From contig JBJMLA010000032.1 in NCBI GenBank assembly GCA_045805505.1, positions 1 to 64,000 of the forward strand: 64,000 nt of DNA, given 5' to 3'. Below, piece after piece: positions 8,780-17,906 of the stretch; position 1 is the stretch's first letter, and every line of letters begins with the position of its first letter. Position numbers and translations under genes: made by a program. The notes under the pieces are model-generated. The model ran no database searches. It saw only the letters and a program-made list of their open reading frames with translations, and was not told the DNA's origin. Origin of the DNA: BP-464 sp045805505. Its GTDB lineage: Bacteria > Actinomycetota > Thermoleophilia > Solirubrobacterales > Solirubrobacteraceae.

Positions 8780-9645
8780 ACGCTCACCTACGCAAGCTGG
8801 CGGCGGGGCAGGACGATCTGGTCGCGGCGTGGCAACTGGCCGCCGTCGGATGGACGCGCAAGCGGATCCTCCATCACGCCCACCACGACGGCTGGCGACG
8901 CATTCACCACGGGGTCTTCGCGCTGGGCCAGGCGCCCCTGACCCAGCGACAGGTGTGGATCGCCGCCGTGCTGACCGCACCGAACACCTACCTCGCGGGC
9001 CACAGCGCAACGCACTGCTGGGGCTTTCACGAGCCGCGACAGCGCTACGAGGTGGTGGTTCGTCCCGGGCACGGCGGCAAGCGGTGGCTGGGTTCTCTCC
9101 TCGTTGCCCGTTCCACGACGCTAAAGGGACAGACCACGCGGCGAGACGGCATTCCGATCGTCACGGCGGAGCGGGCGCTCGTGGACGTGGCGGCCGGCCT
9201 GAAAGGGCATCAACTGGGGAGGGCGTTTCGCGAGAGCATCCGGTTGAAGACGACGACCGCCAACCAGATCTCGAAGGTGCTGGCGGGTCAGCGCGGGACC
9301 GCTGTTCTCGTCGATCTGTGCGATCGGTACGCGACGATTCCGTATCACCGGTGCCGCAGCGATGCCGAAAGCCGGGCGCTGGAGGTGCTGCACGACGCCG
9401 GGGTGATGGCACCGAGGGTCAACGTGCGGGTCGGTGGCTGCGAGGCCGATCTGGTGTGGCGCGATCGCAAGCTGGTCGTCGAGATCGACGGCGATCAGTT
9501 CCATCGGTTTCCGGACGAGGACGCCCGCAAGGAGGCGGCGTGGCGAGGCGTCGGGTACACGGTTCGCCGGGTGCCCTCCGACGACGTCTACTACCGGCCC
9601 GAACGGCTCCTCGCACAGGTGAGCGGCCAGATTGTCCCCCTATAG
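8776..9645 (+). CDS. AbiEi-type antitoxin-like winged-helix protein with DUF559 (Vsr-like) nuclease domain
   Basis: A 289-residue protein. The N-terminal part (about 1-60, WQLAAVGWTRKRILHHAHH and HHGVFALG) looks like the winged-helix of AbiEi-type transcriptional regulators. A central AbiEi-like portion includes GIPIVTAERALVDVA. The C-terminal about 100 residues match DUF559, a restriction-endonuclease-like fold related to Vsr, with SDAESRALEVL, EADLVWRDRKLVVEIDG and FHRFPDEDARKEAAW. No AbiEii nucleotidyltransferase partner is adjacent. ATG at 8776 was chosen over the GTG 24 bases upstream because the repeat ends there. Both start and stop codons lie within copies of the same palindrome, which suggests a mobile single-gene cassette. 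Its function is unproven. Confidence 0.72.
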   Translation: MDAHLRKLAAGQDDLVAAWQLAAVGWTRKRILHHAHHDGWRRIHHGVFALGQAPLTQRQVWIAAVLTAPNTYLAGHSATHCWGFHEPRQRYEVVVRPGHGGKRWLGSLLVARSTTLKGQTTRRDGIPIVTAERALVDVAAGLKGHQLGRAFRESIRLKTTTANQISKVLAGQRGTAVLVDLCDRYATIPYHRCRSDAESRALEVLHDAGVMAPRVNVRVGGCEADLVWRDRKLVVEIDGDQFHRFPDEDARKEAAWRGVGYTVRRVPSDDVYYRPERLLAQVSGQIVPL

Positions 9646-9660
9646 GGGACACATATGGCC
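9633..9660. repeat. Palindromic repeat, downstream copy, bracketing the AbiEi/DUF559 gene
   Basis: Contains the perfect palindrome CCCCTATAGGGG (9637-9648), with TGTC before it and ACACATATGGCC after it. The TAG stop of the upstream gene is the centre of the palindrome. Because the next gene is on the other strand, the hairpin may also act as a bidirectional terminator. It shares 20 of 22 bases with the copy at 8758-8779. Confidence 0.7.
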
Positions 9661-9662
9661 TC

Positions 9663-10880
9663 TCAGAACTCGTCCGGCGAGTGCGGGCCCACGCAGGCGA
9701 CCGCGAGGGCTTCGGGGTCGATGGAGCGGGCGACTTCGGCGACGTGGTCGGCCGTGACGGCGTCGAGGGCGGCGATCTCGGCCTCGTGGTCGATCGCGCC
9801 GCCGTGGACGATGGCCTGGGTGGCGGCGTAGCGAGCGACCGCGTTGGTGTTCTCGAAGGCGATGACCCGGCGGCCGGCGGCGTAGGCGCGGGCGCGCTCG
9901 ACCTCGGACTCGGTGGCGCCGTCGGCGTGCAGCTCGCCCACGATCTCCCTCATGCGGGTGTACGCCTCGACGCACTTGCCGGACTCCAGGCCCGAGCCGA
10001 GCTGGAGCACGGGGAGGTCGGCGAACGAATGGTCGACCGACCACACCGAGTAGCACAGGCCGCGCTGCTCGCGGATCTCCTCGAACAGGCGCGAGCCCAT
10101 CGAGCCGCCCAGCAGCGTCGAGTAGACGGTCAATGCGGCGCGCTGCGCCTGGTCGTCCGGATCGATCTTCGGCTGGTAGAGCATCCGCAGGTGCGACTGG
10201 TTGGTGTCGCGCTGCTCGACGAGGCGGTCGGTCGAGACGCCGGCGGCGGGCTCGTACGGCTCGATCGCGGCGTCGCCGTCCGCCGCGGCGGGCAGGCGGT
10301 CGAGCAGGTCCAGCGCGCGCTCGTCGTCGAGGTGCTCGACGTTGCCGACGGCGAAGGCCGCGCCGCGCTGCCAGCGGCGCTCGCGGAAGGCGACGATCGC
10401 CTCGCGGGTGAAGGTGCGCAGGTGCTCCTCGGGACCGAGGACCGGCCGGCCCAGGGGATGGTCGCCGAACGCCGCCTGGTCGATCAGGTGCTCGGCGACG
10501 ACCGACGGCTGGTCCTTGGACCGGTTGATCTCCTGGATGACGACGCCGCGCTCGCGGTCGAGCTCGCCGGCGTCGATCTTCGGCCGGCCGACGAAGTCGG
10601 TCAGCAGGTCGAGCGCCTCGTTGGAGGACTCGGCGCGGACCGTGATGTGGAACGCGACGAGGTCGTGCGAGGTGTAGGCGTTGAGCACACCGCCCATCCG
10701 CTCGGCGGTCTCGTTGACCGCGCGGTGGTTGTCGTACTTCTCGCCGCCCTTGAACACGAGGTGCTCGAGGAAGTGGGCCATGCCGTTCTCCTCGGGCCGC
10801 TCCGTGCGGGCTCCGGCGTCGAAGGCGAGCAGCAGGGTGGTGGCGCGGGTCCCGGCGAGCGGGACGCGGTGGAGCTCCAT
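9663..10880 (-). CDS. M16 family zinc metallopeptidase (insulinase/processing-peptidase-like)
   Basis: Predicted zinc peptidase of the pitrilysin clan, 405 residues. The inverted zinc motif HFLEH is at residues 36-40, with the third ligand expected in the following EINRSKDQPSVVAEH region. It has the M16 C-terminal lobe signature LLGGSMGSRLFEEIREQRGLCYS. Length fits the single-chain bacterial homologues of the mitochondrial processing peptidase. ATG at 10880 was chosen because GGAGG lies 5 bases upstream; a GTG two codons earlier would overlap that site. No signal peptide is visible. It is divergent from ftsE, and a TAGAGT hexamer in the 76-base gap could serve as its -10. Confidence 0.88.
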   Translation of the reverse strand: MELHRVPLAGTRATTLLLAFDAGARTERPEENGMAHFLEHLVFKGGEKYDNHRAVNETAERMGGVLNAYTSHDLVAFHITVRAESSNEALDLLTDFVGRPKIDAGELDRERGVVIQEINRSKDQPSVVAEHLIDQAAFGDHPLGRPVLGPEEHLRTFTREAIVAFRERRWQRGAAFAVGNVEHLDDERALDLLDRLPAAADGDAAIEPYEPAAGVSTDRLVEQRDTNQSHLRMLYQPKIDPDDQAQRAALTVYSTLLGGSMGSRLFEEIREQRGLCYSVWSVDHSFADLPVLQLGSGLESGKCVEAYTRMREIVGELHADGATESEVERARAYAAGRRVIAFENTNAVARYAATQAIVHGGAIDHEAEIAALDAVTADHVAEVARSIDPEALAVACVGPHSPDEF

Positions 10881-10956
10881 GGGCACCTCCGCAACTCTAG
10901 GTGGCGCACCGCTTGTTGCAGGATTTCCGGAGTCCCTCTCGTACCCTCAAGGACGC

Positions 10957-11840
<884 letters not shown>

Positions 11841-11844
<4 letters not shown>

Positions 11845-12737
11845 GCGTCGGGTTCTTCTTCCGCGAGGCGCTGCGCTCCATGAAGCGCAATGCCGTGCCG
11901 TCCTTTGCCGCCATGGCGGCCGTCGTCGTCACCGTGCTGGTGCTCGGCGTCTTCATCCCCGTCGTGCAGGCGACGACCGGCGCGGCCAACGAGGTCCGCG
12001 GCCGCGTGCTCGTCGACGTCTACATGACCAACAAGGCGACCGATGCCGACGTCGAGCGCGTCCGCTCGCTGCTCACGAGCCAGACGGAGCACGTCAAGAG
12101 CGTCGAGTTCGTCTCCAAGGAGCAGGCCTACTCCCAGGAGCGCAAGCGCAACCCCGAGGCCTACAGCCTGCTGGGCTCCAACCCGCTGCCCGACACCTTC
12201 CGCGTCACGCCTGACGATCCCGACAACGTCGGCGCGATCCTCAGCCAGCTGCAGCCGACGAGCGCGTCCGGCGCCGCCACGGTCGCCGACCCGTCGATCG
12301 ACTCGGTCAAGAACCGCAAGGACGACACGAAGAAGATCCTCACGGCGACCCGCGTGATCAAGCTGACGATGGGCGGCCTCGCGCTGCTGCTCGTCGGCGC
12401 CTCGGTGCTGCTGATCTCCAACACGATCAAGCTGTCGCTGTTCAGCCGCCGCCGCGAGGTCGAGGTCATGAAGCTCGTCGGCGCGACCGACTGGTTCATC
12501 CGCTGGCCCTTCATGATCGAGGGGGTCCTGCTCGGCGCGCTGGGGGGCGTGTTCGCCATCCTGCTGCTGGCCGTGGCGAAGATCGCCCTGGTCGATCCGC
12601 TGGCCAGCGACTTCGCGCTCATCGCCGCGCCGGAGACCCTGAACTTCGTCGCGCTGATCGCCATCCTGCTCGGCGCGAGCGTCGCCGTGTCAGCAGCCGG
12701 CTCCGGCCTGTCGCTGCGCCGCTTCCTGCGCGTCTGA
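11841..12737 (+). CDS. ftsX: Cell division protein FtsX (permease-like subunit)
   Basis: Membrane partner of FtsE, 298 residues. Topology is typical: a short cytoplasmic N-terminus, TM1 (about 22-45, AAVVVTVLVLGVFIP), then an extracellular domain of about 125 residues holding the hydrolase-contacting region. The C-terminal half has three helices (LALLLVGASVLLISN; GVLLGALGGVFAILLLAV; ALIAILLGASVAVSAAG). The FtsX block SRRREVEVMKLVGATDWFIRWPFMIEG is present in overlapping pieces around residue 205-230. Its partner hydrolase is not obvious here; the S41 peptidase just downstream is a common neighbour. Confidence 0.95.
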
Positions 12738-12756
12738 CGACCTAGTGTGAAGGGGC

Positions 12757-13935
12757 GTGAGGCGCCTCCTCGTACCCCTGCTGGTCCTCGCCGCGCTGAT
12801 CGCGGGGATCACGCTCGGCGGGCATCCGGAGCTGCTGCCGGGGTTCGTCCGCGACGTGTTCGTCGGCGACAAGGACACGCGGGTCATCACCGAGGCGATC
12901 GACAAGATCAACGCCCGCTACTACCGCGAGGTCCCCGAGGACAAGCTCGCCGACGCAGCGATCGCCGGCGCGGTCGACTCACTCGACGACCGCTTCTCCC
13001 GCTACCTGAACCCGGACGAGTACCGGCAGTTCAACAACACGACGCACAACGCCTACGAGGGCGTCGGGATCAGCGTCAGCCCGATCAAGGCCGGACTGCG
13101 CGTCATCGAGACCTACGACGGCTCGCCCGCCAAGCGCGCCGGGATCAAGCCCGGCGACGTCATCACGAGGGCGGCCGGCAGGTCGCTGGCCGGCAAGGCC
13201 GCCGCGCGCGGCGACGACCTGATCAAGGGCCCGCCCGGCACCAAGGTCAAGCTGACCGTGCGCACCGCCGGCAAGGACCGCGAGCTCGTCGTCGCTCGCG
13301 CCCGGGTCACCGTCCCGGTCGTCGCGTCGCGCATGCGCACCTTCGACGGGACCAAGTTCGGCGTCGCCCACCTGGCCGGCTTCACCTCGGGCGCCCACGG
13401 CGAGCTCGGCGCCGCGCTCAAGAAGCTGCTCGACGACGGCGCCAAGGGCATCGTCTTCGACCTGCGCGGCAACGGCGGCGGCCTGGTCTCCGAGGCCCAG
13501 CTGATCGCCAGCGAGTTCCTCGACGGCGGCGTCGTCGTCTCGACCCGCGGCCGCTCCGTCTCCAGCGAGACCCTCAAGACCAAGGGCGATCCGATCGTCC
13601 CGGCCGGCGATCCGGTCGTCGTGCTCGTCGACCGCAACAGCGCCTCGGCGTCGGAGATCGTCACGGGTGCCCTGCAGGACCACGACCGCGCCAAGGTCGT
13701 CGGCACGCGCACCTTCGGCAAGGGGGTCTTCCAGCAGATCCTCGACCTCTCCAACGGCGGCGCCCTCGACATCACGGCCGGCCAGTACTTCACGCCCGAC
13801 GGGCGCAACCTCGGCGGCCGCGGCGTCAAGACCGGGACGGGCATCAAGCCCGACGTCAAGGCCAAGGACGACCCGAAGACCCGCGCCGACGAGGGCCTCG
13901 ACAAGGCGCTCGGGGTGCTCGCGGGGGAGCAGTGA
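12757..13935 (+). CDS. ctpA: Carboxyl-terminal processing peptidase, S41 family
   Basis: Secreted or membrane-anchored serine protease that trims envelope proteins, 392 residues. An N-terminal hydrophobic segment (3-20) acts as signal or anchor. A PDZ domain follows, with SVSPIKAGLRVIETYDGSPAKRAGI. The catalytic core contains NSASASEIVTGAL (Ser region about 295-300) and TFGKGVFQ (Lys about 322), the Ser/Lys dyad of this family. The GTG start at 12757 is preceded by TAGTGT. It lies between ftsX (19 bases) and rnr, whose GTG overlaps its stop, so ftsE-ftsX-ctpA-rnr is probably one operon, a gene order conserved in many bacteria. Confidence 0.93.
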   Translation: MRRLLVPLLVLAALIAGITLGGHPELLPGFVRDVFVGDKDTRVITEAIDKINARYYREVPEDKLADAAIAGAVDSLDDRFSRYLNPDEYRQFNNTTHNAYEGVGISVSPIKAGLRVIETYDGSPAKRAGIKPGDVITRAAGRSLAGKAAARGDDLIKGPPGTKVKLTVRTAGKDRELVVARARVTVPVVASRMRTFDGTKFGVAHLAGFTSGAHGELGAALKKLLDDGAKGIVFDLRGNGGGLVSEAQLIASEFLDGGVVVSTRGRSVSSETLKTKGDPIVPAGDPVVVLVDRNSASASEIVTGALQDHDRAKVVGTRTFGKGVFQQILDLSNGGALDITAGQYFTPDGRNLGGRGVKTGTGIKPDVKAKDDPKTRADEGLDKALGVLAGEQ

Positions 13936-15644
13936 ACGAGTCCGGCGACGTCGTCGGGCTGCTCGCCCAGCGCGGGCGCTTCCTCGTCGCCGAGCCGTTC
14001 TTCGAACGTGGCCGGCGGCTGACCGTCGAACGCGACAAGCGCGCGACGCCCGGGCGCCTCGCGCTGCTGCGCCCGCCGCAGCGCGGCAAGAACGCGAAGG
14101 TCCTGCGCCTGCTCGGGCGTCCCGACGTCGCCCGCGACGTCATCGAGGCGCTGATGCTCTCGCGCGGGCTGTGGCGCCACTTCCCGGCCGGCGTCGAGAA
14201 GGCCGCGCAGGAGGTGGCGAGCGACGATCGCGAGGACGCCGGGCGCCGCGATCTGCGTGACCTCACCACCTTCACCATCGATCCCGTCACCGCGAAGGAC
14301 TTCGACGACGCGATCTCCTGCGAGCGCCTCGGCGACGGCCGCTGGCGCGTCTGGGTCCACATCGCCGACGTCACCCACTACGTCAAGCCCGGTTCGGCGA
14401 TCGACCGTGAGGCCTACCGCCGCTCGACCAGCGTCTACGTGCCCGGCGCCGTCGAGCCGATGCTGCCCCATGCGCTCTCCAGCGATGCCTGCTCGCTTGT
14501 TCCCGGCCAGGACCGCCGCACGGTCTCGGTGGAGATGGAGTACGACGGCACCGACGTCACGCGCGTCGCGTTTCACCGCTCGCTGATCCGGTCGGACATG
14601 CGGCTGGACTACGAGCAGGTCGACCGGATCTTCGCCGGTGAGGAGAAGGCGAAGGCGCCGTGGGCCGAGCCGCTGGCTTCCGCGCGCGAGCTCTCCGCCG
14701 GCCTGCAGGCGCGCCGCGCGAAGGGCAACGCGCTGGTCATCGACAGCGCCGAGCCCGAGTTCGAGTTCGAGGACGGCCACGTGGTGGCCGCGACCGAGAA
14801 GTCCCAGACCGAGTCGCACCGGCTGATCGAGCACCTGATGATCGCCGCCAACGAGCAGGTCGCCAAGCTGCTGACCGAGCGCAAGATCCCGGCGCTCTAT
14901 CGCGTCCACGAGCGGCCCGAGCCGTCATCGGTGCAGCGGCTCGTCGGCCAGCTCGCGTCGCTCGACGTGCCCACGCCGCCGATGCCCGAGCAGCTCTCGC
15001 CCCAGCAGGCGGCCGACGCCATCGGCGAGATCTCACAGATGGTCGATCAGCACGTGCGGCGCGTCGGTCACGGGCGCCGGGCGCTGACGTCGCTGGTGCT
15101 GCGCTCGCTGAAGCAGGCCCACTACGCGCCGCAGCCGCTCGGCCACGCCGGCCTCGGCCTCGAGCACTACTGCCACTTCACCTCGCCGATCCGCCGCTAC
15201 CCCGACATCGTCTGCCATCGCGCGCTGCTCAGCGCGATCGGCGGGGGAGAGGAGGCGCCGCGCTCCTCGGCGCTCGACGAGGCCGGCGTGCAGACCTCCT
15301 CGCGTGAGCGCGACGCGATGATCATCGAGCGTGACGCCGACGACATCGCCCGCTGCTTCCTGCTCGAGAAGCGTCTGTTCGAGGAGGGCTTCGACACCGT
15401 CTTCGAGGGCGAGGTCGTGGGCATCATCGGCGCCGGCGCGTTCGTGGCCTTCGGCGGCGGCCACCAGGGGCTGCTGCCGGTGCGCAAGCTGCGCGGCGAC
15501 TGGTGGGAGCTCAACGAGGAGGGCACCCTGCTGCGCGGATCGGAGAGCGGCAAGGCCATCAAGCTGGGCGACGAGGTGGCGGTGCGCGTCGAGCGCGTCG
15601 ACACCGGCCGCGGCCGCGTCGACCTCCTGCCCGCGGCTGACTGA
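13932..15644 (+). CDS. rnr: RNase R/RNase II family 3'-5' exoribonuclease (short form)
   Basis: Degrades RNA processively from 3' ends; RNase R also helps trans-translation, which fits smpB close by. It is 570 residues, much shorter than typical RNase R (about 750-810). The N-terminal cold-shock domains are reduced to about 90 residues. The RNB catalytic core has TIDPVTAKDFDDAIS, HIADVTHYVK, RRSTSVYVPG, LIEHLMIAANE and HFTSPIRRYPDIVCHR. An S1 domain (EGEVVGIIGAGAFVAF onward) closes the protein, with no Lys-rich tail. The GTG start at 13932 overlaps the ctpA stop. The CCACTTCTGGGG box begins directly after its stop codon. Confidence 0.92.
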   Translation: MNESGDVVGLLAQRGRFLVAEPFFERGRRLTVERDKRATPGRLALLRPPQRGKNAKVLRLLGRPDVARDVIEALMLSRGLWRHFPAGVEKAAQEVASDDREDAGRRDLRDLTTFTIDPVTAKDFDDAISCERLGDGRWRVWVHIADVTHYVKPGSAIDREAYRRSTSVYVPGAVEPMLPHALSSDACSLVPGQDRRTVSVEMEYDGTDVTRVAFHRSLIRSDMRLDYEQVDRIFAGEEKAKAPWAEPLASARELSAGLQARRAKGNALVIDSAEPEFEFEDGHVVAATEKSQTESHRLIEHLMIAANEQVAKLLTERKIPALYRVHERPEPSSVQRLVGQLASLDVPTPPMPEQLSPQQAADAIGEISQMVDQHVRRVGHGRRALTSLVLRSLKQAHYAPQPLGHAGLGLEHYCHFTSPIRRYPDIVCHRALLSAIGGGEEAPRSSALDEAGVQTSSRERDAMIIERDADDIARCFLLEKRLFEEGFDTVFEGEVVGIIGAGAFVAFGGGHQGLLPVRKLRGDWWELNEEGTLLRGSESGKAIKLGDEVAVRVERVDTGRGRVDLLPAAD

Positions 15645-15709
15645 CCACTTCTGGGGATATCGAAGCTGGACGAACGTTCTAATGAGTTCTGAGTAACCAC
15701 TGCCGATAC
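15645..15709 (+). promoter_or_regulatory. Sigma-28-like promoter with CCACTTCTG upstream box (copy 1)
   Basis: CCACTTCTGGGG (15645-15656) is followed by GGACG and then TGAGTTCT (15683-15690), an 11-base spacer and GCCGATAC (15702-15709). The last two fit the FliA/WhiG consensus TAAAGTTT-N11-GCCGATAA. The same combination precedes the gene at 17907 and, on the minus strand, the gene at 20273. Confidence 0.55.
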
Positions 15710-15715
15710 TTGCCC

Positions 15716-15835
15716 TGCGATGCGGGGGACAGCCGCAATCGACTACATACCAGGGATCTGCTCCTCATAACCGAGCAGGGACCGGGGAACCGACATGTGC
15801 AGGCTCGAGGGGCGCTCCGGCGCCCCTCGAGTCGT
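15716..15835 (+). ncRNA. Candidate small RNA or remnant leader between rnr and hydrolase
   Basis: From the sigma-28-like promoter to a strong hairpin is about 115 bases with no convincing reading frame. An internal hairpin (CTGCTC/GAGCAG) precedes ACCGGGGAACCGACATG. The ATG would encode only a few residues before the terminator stem begins. The leader of the WxL-like gene at 17907 has the same design (promoter, then a CNGCTC-type hairpin, then ATG). It could be a true small RNA or the promoter-leader of a lost surface-protein gene. Confidence 0.4.
15804..15831 (+). terminator. Strong hairpin terminator
   Basis: Perfect 11-base-pair stem CTCGAGGGGCG / CGCCCCTCGAG with a 6-base loop. Only a weak T-run follows. 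It ends transcription from the promoter at 15683-15709 and from the rnr operon. Confidence 0.7.
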
Positions 15836-15858
15836 TAACTGGGTAGCCTCGCCGGCGC

Positions 15859-16749
15859 GTGTTCGAAGCGTGGGAGATGGAGCTGCACGGCCACACGGTC
15901 GTCTACCGGGTCATGGGCAGCGGGCCGCCGGTCGTGCTCATTCACGGCATGGTCAACTCGAGCTGGCACTGGCGCGCGGTGGCCGAGAAGCTCGCCGAGC
16001 GCTACACGGTGATCGCCCCCGACCTCGTCGGCCACGGTGACAGCGCGACGCCGCGCGGCGACTACTCGCTCGGCGCCCACGCGACGGTCATCCGCGATCT
16101 GCTCAGCGCGCTGGGCATCGAGCGCGCGACGATCGTCGGCCATTCGCTCGGCGGCGGCGTCGCCATGGTGTTCTTCTGGCAGTTCCCGCAGCGCGTCGAG
16201 CGCCTGGCGCTGATCAGCAGCGGCGGCCTCGGGCCCGAGGTCAGCCCGCTGCTGCGCTCCGCGGCCATCCCCGGCTTCCGCCACGTCATCGGCCTGATCG
16301 CCAACCGCCTCGTGATCCGGACCCTCAAGGCCGGCGGTAAGGCGACGCGCAACGTCGCTCGCGCGCTGCGTCCGCTCGACACCCGGGGCGCGCGCGAGGC
16401 CTTCGTCCAGACGCTGCGCGCGGTCATCGACGTCCACGGCCAGCGCGTCAGCGCCAACGACCGTCTCTACCTGCTGCGCGGCATGCCGACGCTCATCGCG
16501 TGGGGAGAGCGCGACCGGACGATTCCCATCGAGCACGGCCGGGCCACGCACGAGGCCGTCCCGGGCAGCCGCTTCGTCACGCTCCCGCGCGCCGCGCACT
16601 TCCCGCACCTCGAGGATCCCGACGGGCTCGCCGACGCGCTGAACGACTGGATCGCGGCCACCGAGCCCTGCCTGTTCGACGAGGCGCACTGGCGCGAGGT
16701 CCTGCGCGGGCGCTCGCCGGCGAGGCTGCGCCCGCGCGCCGCGGCCTGA
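15859..16749 (+). CDS. Alpha/beta hydrolase fold protein
   Basis: Soluble hydrolase of 296 residues. It shows the fold's hallmarks: oxyanion loop VVLIHGMVNSSWHW, nucleophile elbow GHSLGGG (Ser about 93), acid region WGERDRTIP and the catalytic His in RAAHFPHLEDPDG. The substrate is unknown; esters, lactones or epoxides are all possible. The chosen GTG at 15859 lies 9 bases after TAGCCT; an ATG six codons on (MELHG) is an alternative. It is inserted between rnr and smpB, which are adjacent in many genomes. The C-terminal 30 residues are Arg/Ala-rich. Confidence 0.85.
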   Translation: MFEAWEMELHGHTVVYRVMGSGPPVVLIHGMVNSSWHWRAVAEKLAERYTVIAPDLVGHGDSATPRGDYSLGAHATVIRDLLSALGIERATIVGHSLGGGVAMVFFWQFPQRVERLALISSGGLGPEVSPLLRSAAIPGFRHVIGLIANRLVIRTLKAGGKATRNVARALRPLDTRGAREAFVQTLRAVIDVHGQRVSANDRLYLLRGMPTLIAWGERDRTIPIEHGRATHEAVPGSRFVTLPRAAHFPHLEDPDGLADALNDWIAATEPCLFDEAHWREVLRGRSPARLRPRAAA

Positions 16750-16771
16750 GCCCGCTAGCGTCGGCAGGGCG

Positions 16772-17251
16772 ATGTCGAAGGGCAAGAAACGCAAGATCGA
16801 CGCGGGGGACGTGGCGAGCAATCGTCAGGCGTCCTATCGCTTCGAGCTGCTCGACAAGCTCGAGTGCGGCCTCGTCCTGCAGGGCACCGAGGTCAAGGCC
16901 CTGCGCGACGGCGGCGCCCAGCTCAAGGACGGCTACGTCAACGTCTCCGAGGGCGAGCTCTGGCTCCAGAACGTGCACATCCCGCCCTACAAGCCGGCGG
17001 CGATGAACAACCACGAGCCTGAGCGTCCGCGCAAGCTCCTGGCCAACCGCCGCGAGATCGAGCGGCTGTCGCAGAGCTCGAAGGAACGCGGGTTCACGAT
17101 CGTCCCGACGCGAATTTACTTCAAGGATGGGCGCGCAAAGGTCGAAATAGCCCTTGGACGTGGCAAGGATCAGTTCGACAAGCGGCATTCGCTCAAGCAG
17201 AAGGAGCAGAAGCGCGACATGGATCGCGCGATGCGCGACGGCGGCCGGTGA
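16772..17251 (+). CDS. smpB: SsrA-binding protein SmpB
   Basis: Binds tmRNA and delivers it to stalled ribosomes for trans-translation. It is 159 residues. Typical blocks: NRQASYRFELLDKLECGLVLQGTEVKALR, seen in overlapping parts, then LWLQNVHIPPY, ERPRKLLANRREI and TIVPTRIYFKDGRAKVEIALGRGKD. The C-terminal tail (KRHSLKQKEQKRDMDRAMR) folds into the mRNA channel. Its RNA partner, ssrA, is at 28489-28852 in this window. The next gene (WxL-like) starts 8 bases after its stop, so they may be co-transcribed although unrelated in function. Confidence 0.96.
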   Translation: MSKGKKRKIDAGDVASNRQASYRFELLDKLECGLVLQGTEVKALRDGGAQLKDGYVNVSEGELWLQNVHIPPYKPAAMNNHEPERPRKLLANRREIERLSQSSKERGFTIVPTRIYFKDGRAKVEIALGRGKDQFDKRHSLKQKEQKRDMDRAMRDGGR

Positions 17252-17258
17252 GCCGGCC

Positions 17259-17729
17259 GTGCGCCTGCTCGCCGTCACGGTCGTCGCGTTCGCCCTGCTG
17301 ACGCCGTCGGCGCACGCCCTCGGCATCGGGATCGGCACGCCGCCGGGCGGCCTCAGCCCGTTTCGCCCCGGCGCGACCGCCACGGCGACGGGCACGATGG
17401 TCATCACGCTGGCGACCAGCTCGTGGACGCTGACGGTCGCCGACGGCACCAGCGGGACCACGAACCCCGGCCACCTCAAGCGCGGCGCCACGTGCACCTC
17501 GGGCGTGACCTATCTGGCTCAGCCCCTGACGATCGAGGCGGCGCCGCTCATCGGCAGCGCCACGCCAAGCCCCGCGCGGTCGCTGAGCGGCACGGCCCAG
17601 ACGCTCGCCACGGGACCGGCCACCGCGACGGCCACGATCACGACGAACTTCAGCCAGGTCATCGGGAGCTCCGAGGTCCTCCAGCAGGCCTGTATCTACG
17701 GCGCAACGGTCACGTTCACGCTGACCTGA
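17259..17729 (+). CDS. Small secreted WxL-like surface protein (paralogue 1)
   Basis: A 156-residue Ser/Thr/Ala-rich protein with a signal peptide (LLAVTVVAFALLTPSAHA, cleavage after AHA). The mature part has a WTL motif (SSWTLTVADGTS), a first Cys (RGATCTSG), and a C-terminal block FSQVIGSSEV, QQACIYGATVTFTLT. This matches WxL domains of Gram-positive surface proteins, in which an internal WxL motif is followed by a C-terminal Y-x-x-x-L-x-W-x-L; here the second W is F. The paralogue at 17907 shares the same WTL, Cys pair and FTL ending. The two Cys may form a disulfide. GTG at 17259 is the only start keeping the signal peptide. A DUF916-type partner is encoded at 18523. Confidence 0.65.
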   Translation: MRLLAVTVVAFALLTPSAHALGIGIGTPPGGLSPFRPGATATATGTMVITLATSSWTLTVADGTSGTTNPGHLKRGATCTSGVTYLAQPLTIEAAPLIGSATPSPARSLSGTAQTLATGPATATATITTNFSQVIGSSEVLQQACIYGATVTFTLT

Positions 17730-17741
17730 GCTGGCGCATCC

Positions 17742-17802
17742 CCACTTCTGAGGGGCACTGGACGTTTGTTCTACTCAAGTTGCGGTAGTCAGTTTCCGAT
17801 AC
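17742..17802 (+). promoter_or_regulatory. Sigma-28-like promoter with CCACTTCTG box (copy 2)
   Basis: CCACTTCTG (17742-17750), nine bases, GGACG, then TCAAGTTG (17775-17782), a 12-base spacer and TCCGATAC (17795-17802). It drives the WxL-like gene at 17907 through a leader of about 100 bases. That leader carries a perfect 7-bp hairpin CCGCTCA/TGAGCGG (17852-17872) and a GGAGG at 17890-17894. Confidence 0.6.
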
Positions 17803-17906
17803 AGGGGTTGTCAGAGCCTGCAGCCGCCGCCCGGACAGCGTCGCGCAGGAACCGCTCATCTCCATTGAGCGGCTACGAAATCACGTCACGGAGGTCGTTC
17901 CCCACC

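Noticed and set aside
15716..15803. Possible ydaO-type c-di-AMP riboswitch because of ACCGGGGAACC
   Set aside because: The second conserved half (GGGGUGAAU-like) is missing and the downstream terminator follows without a gene.
17803..17906. Possible c-di-GMP riboswitch in the WxL-like leader
   Set aside because: No GEMM core sequence or receptor could be found; only a simple hairpin is present.
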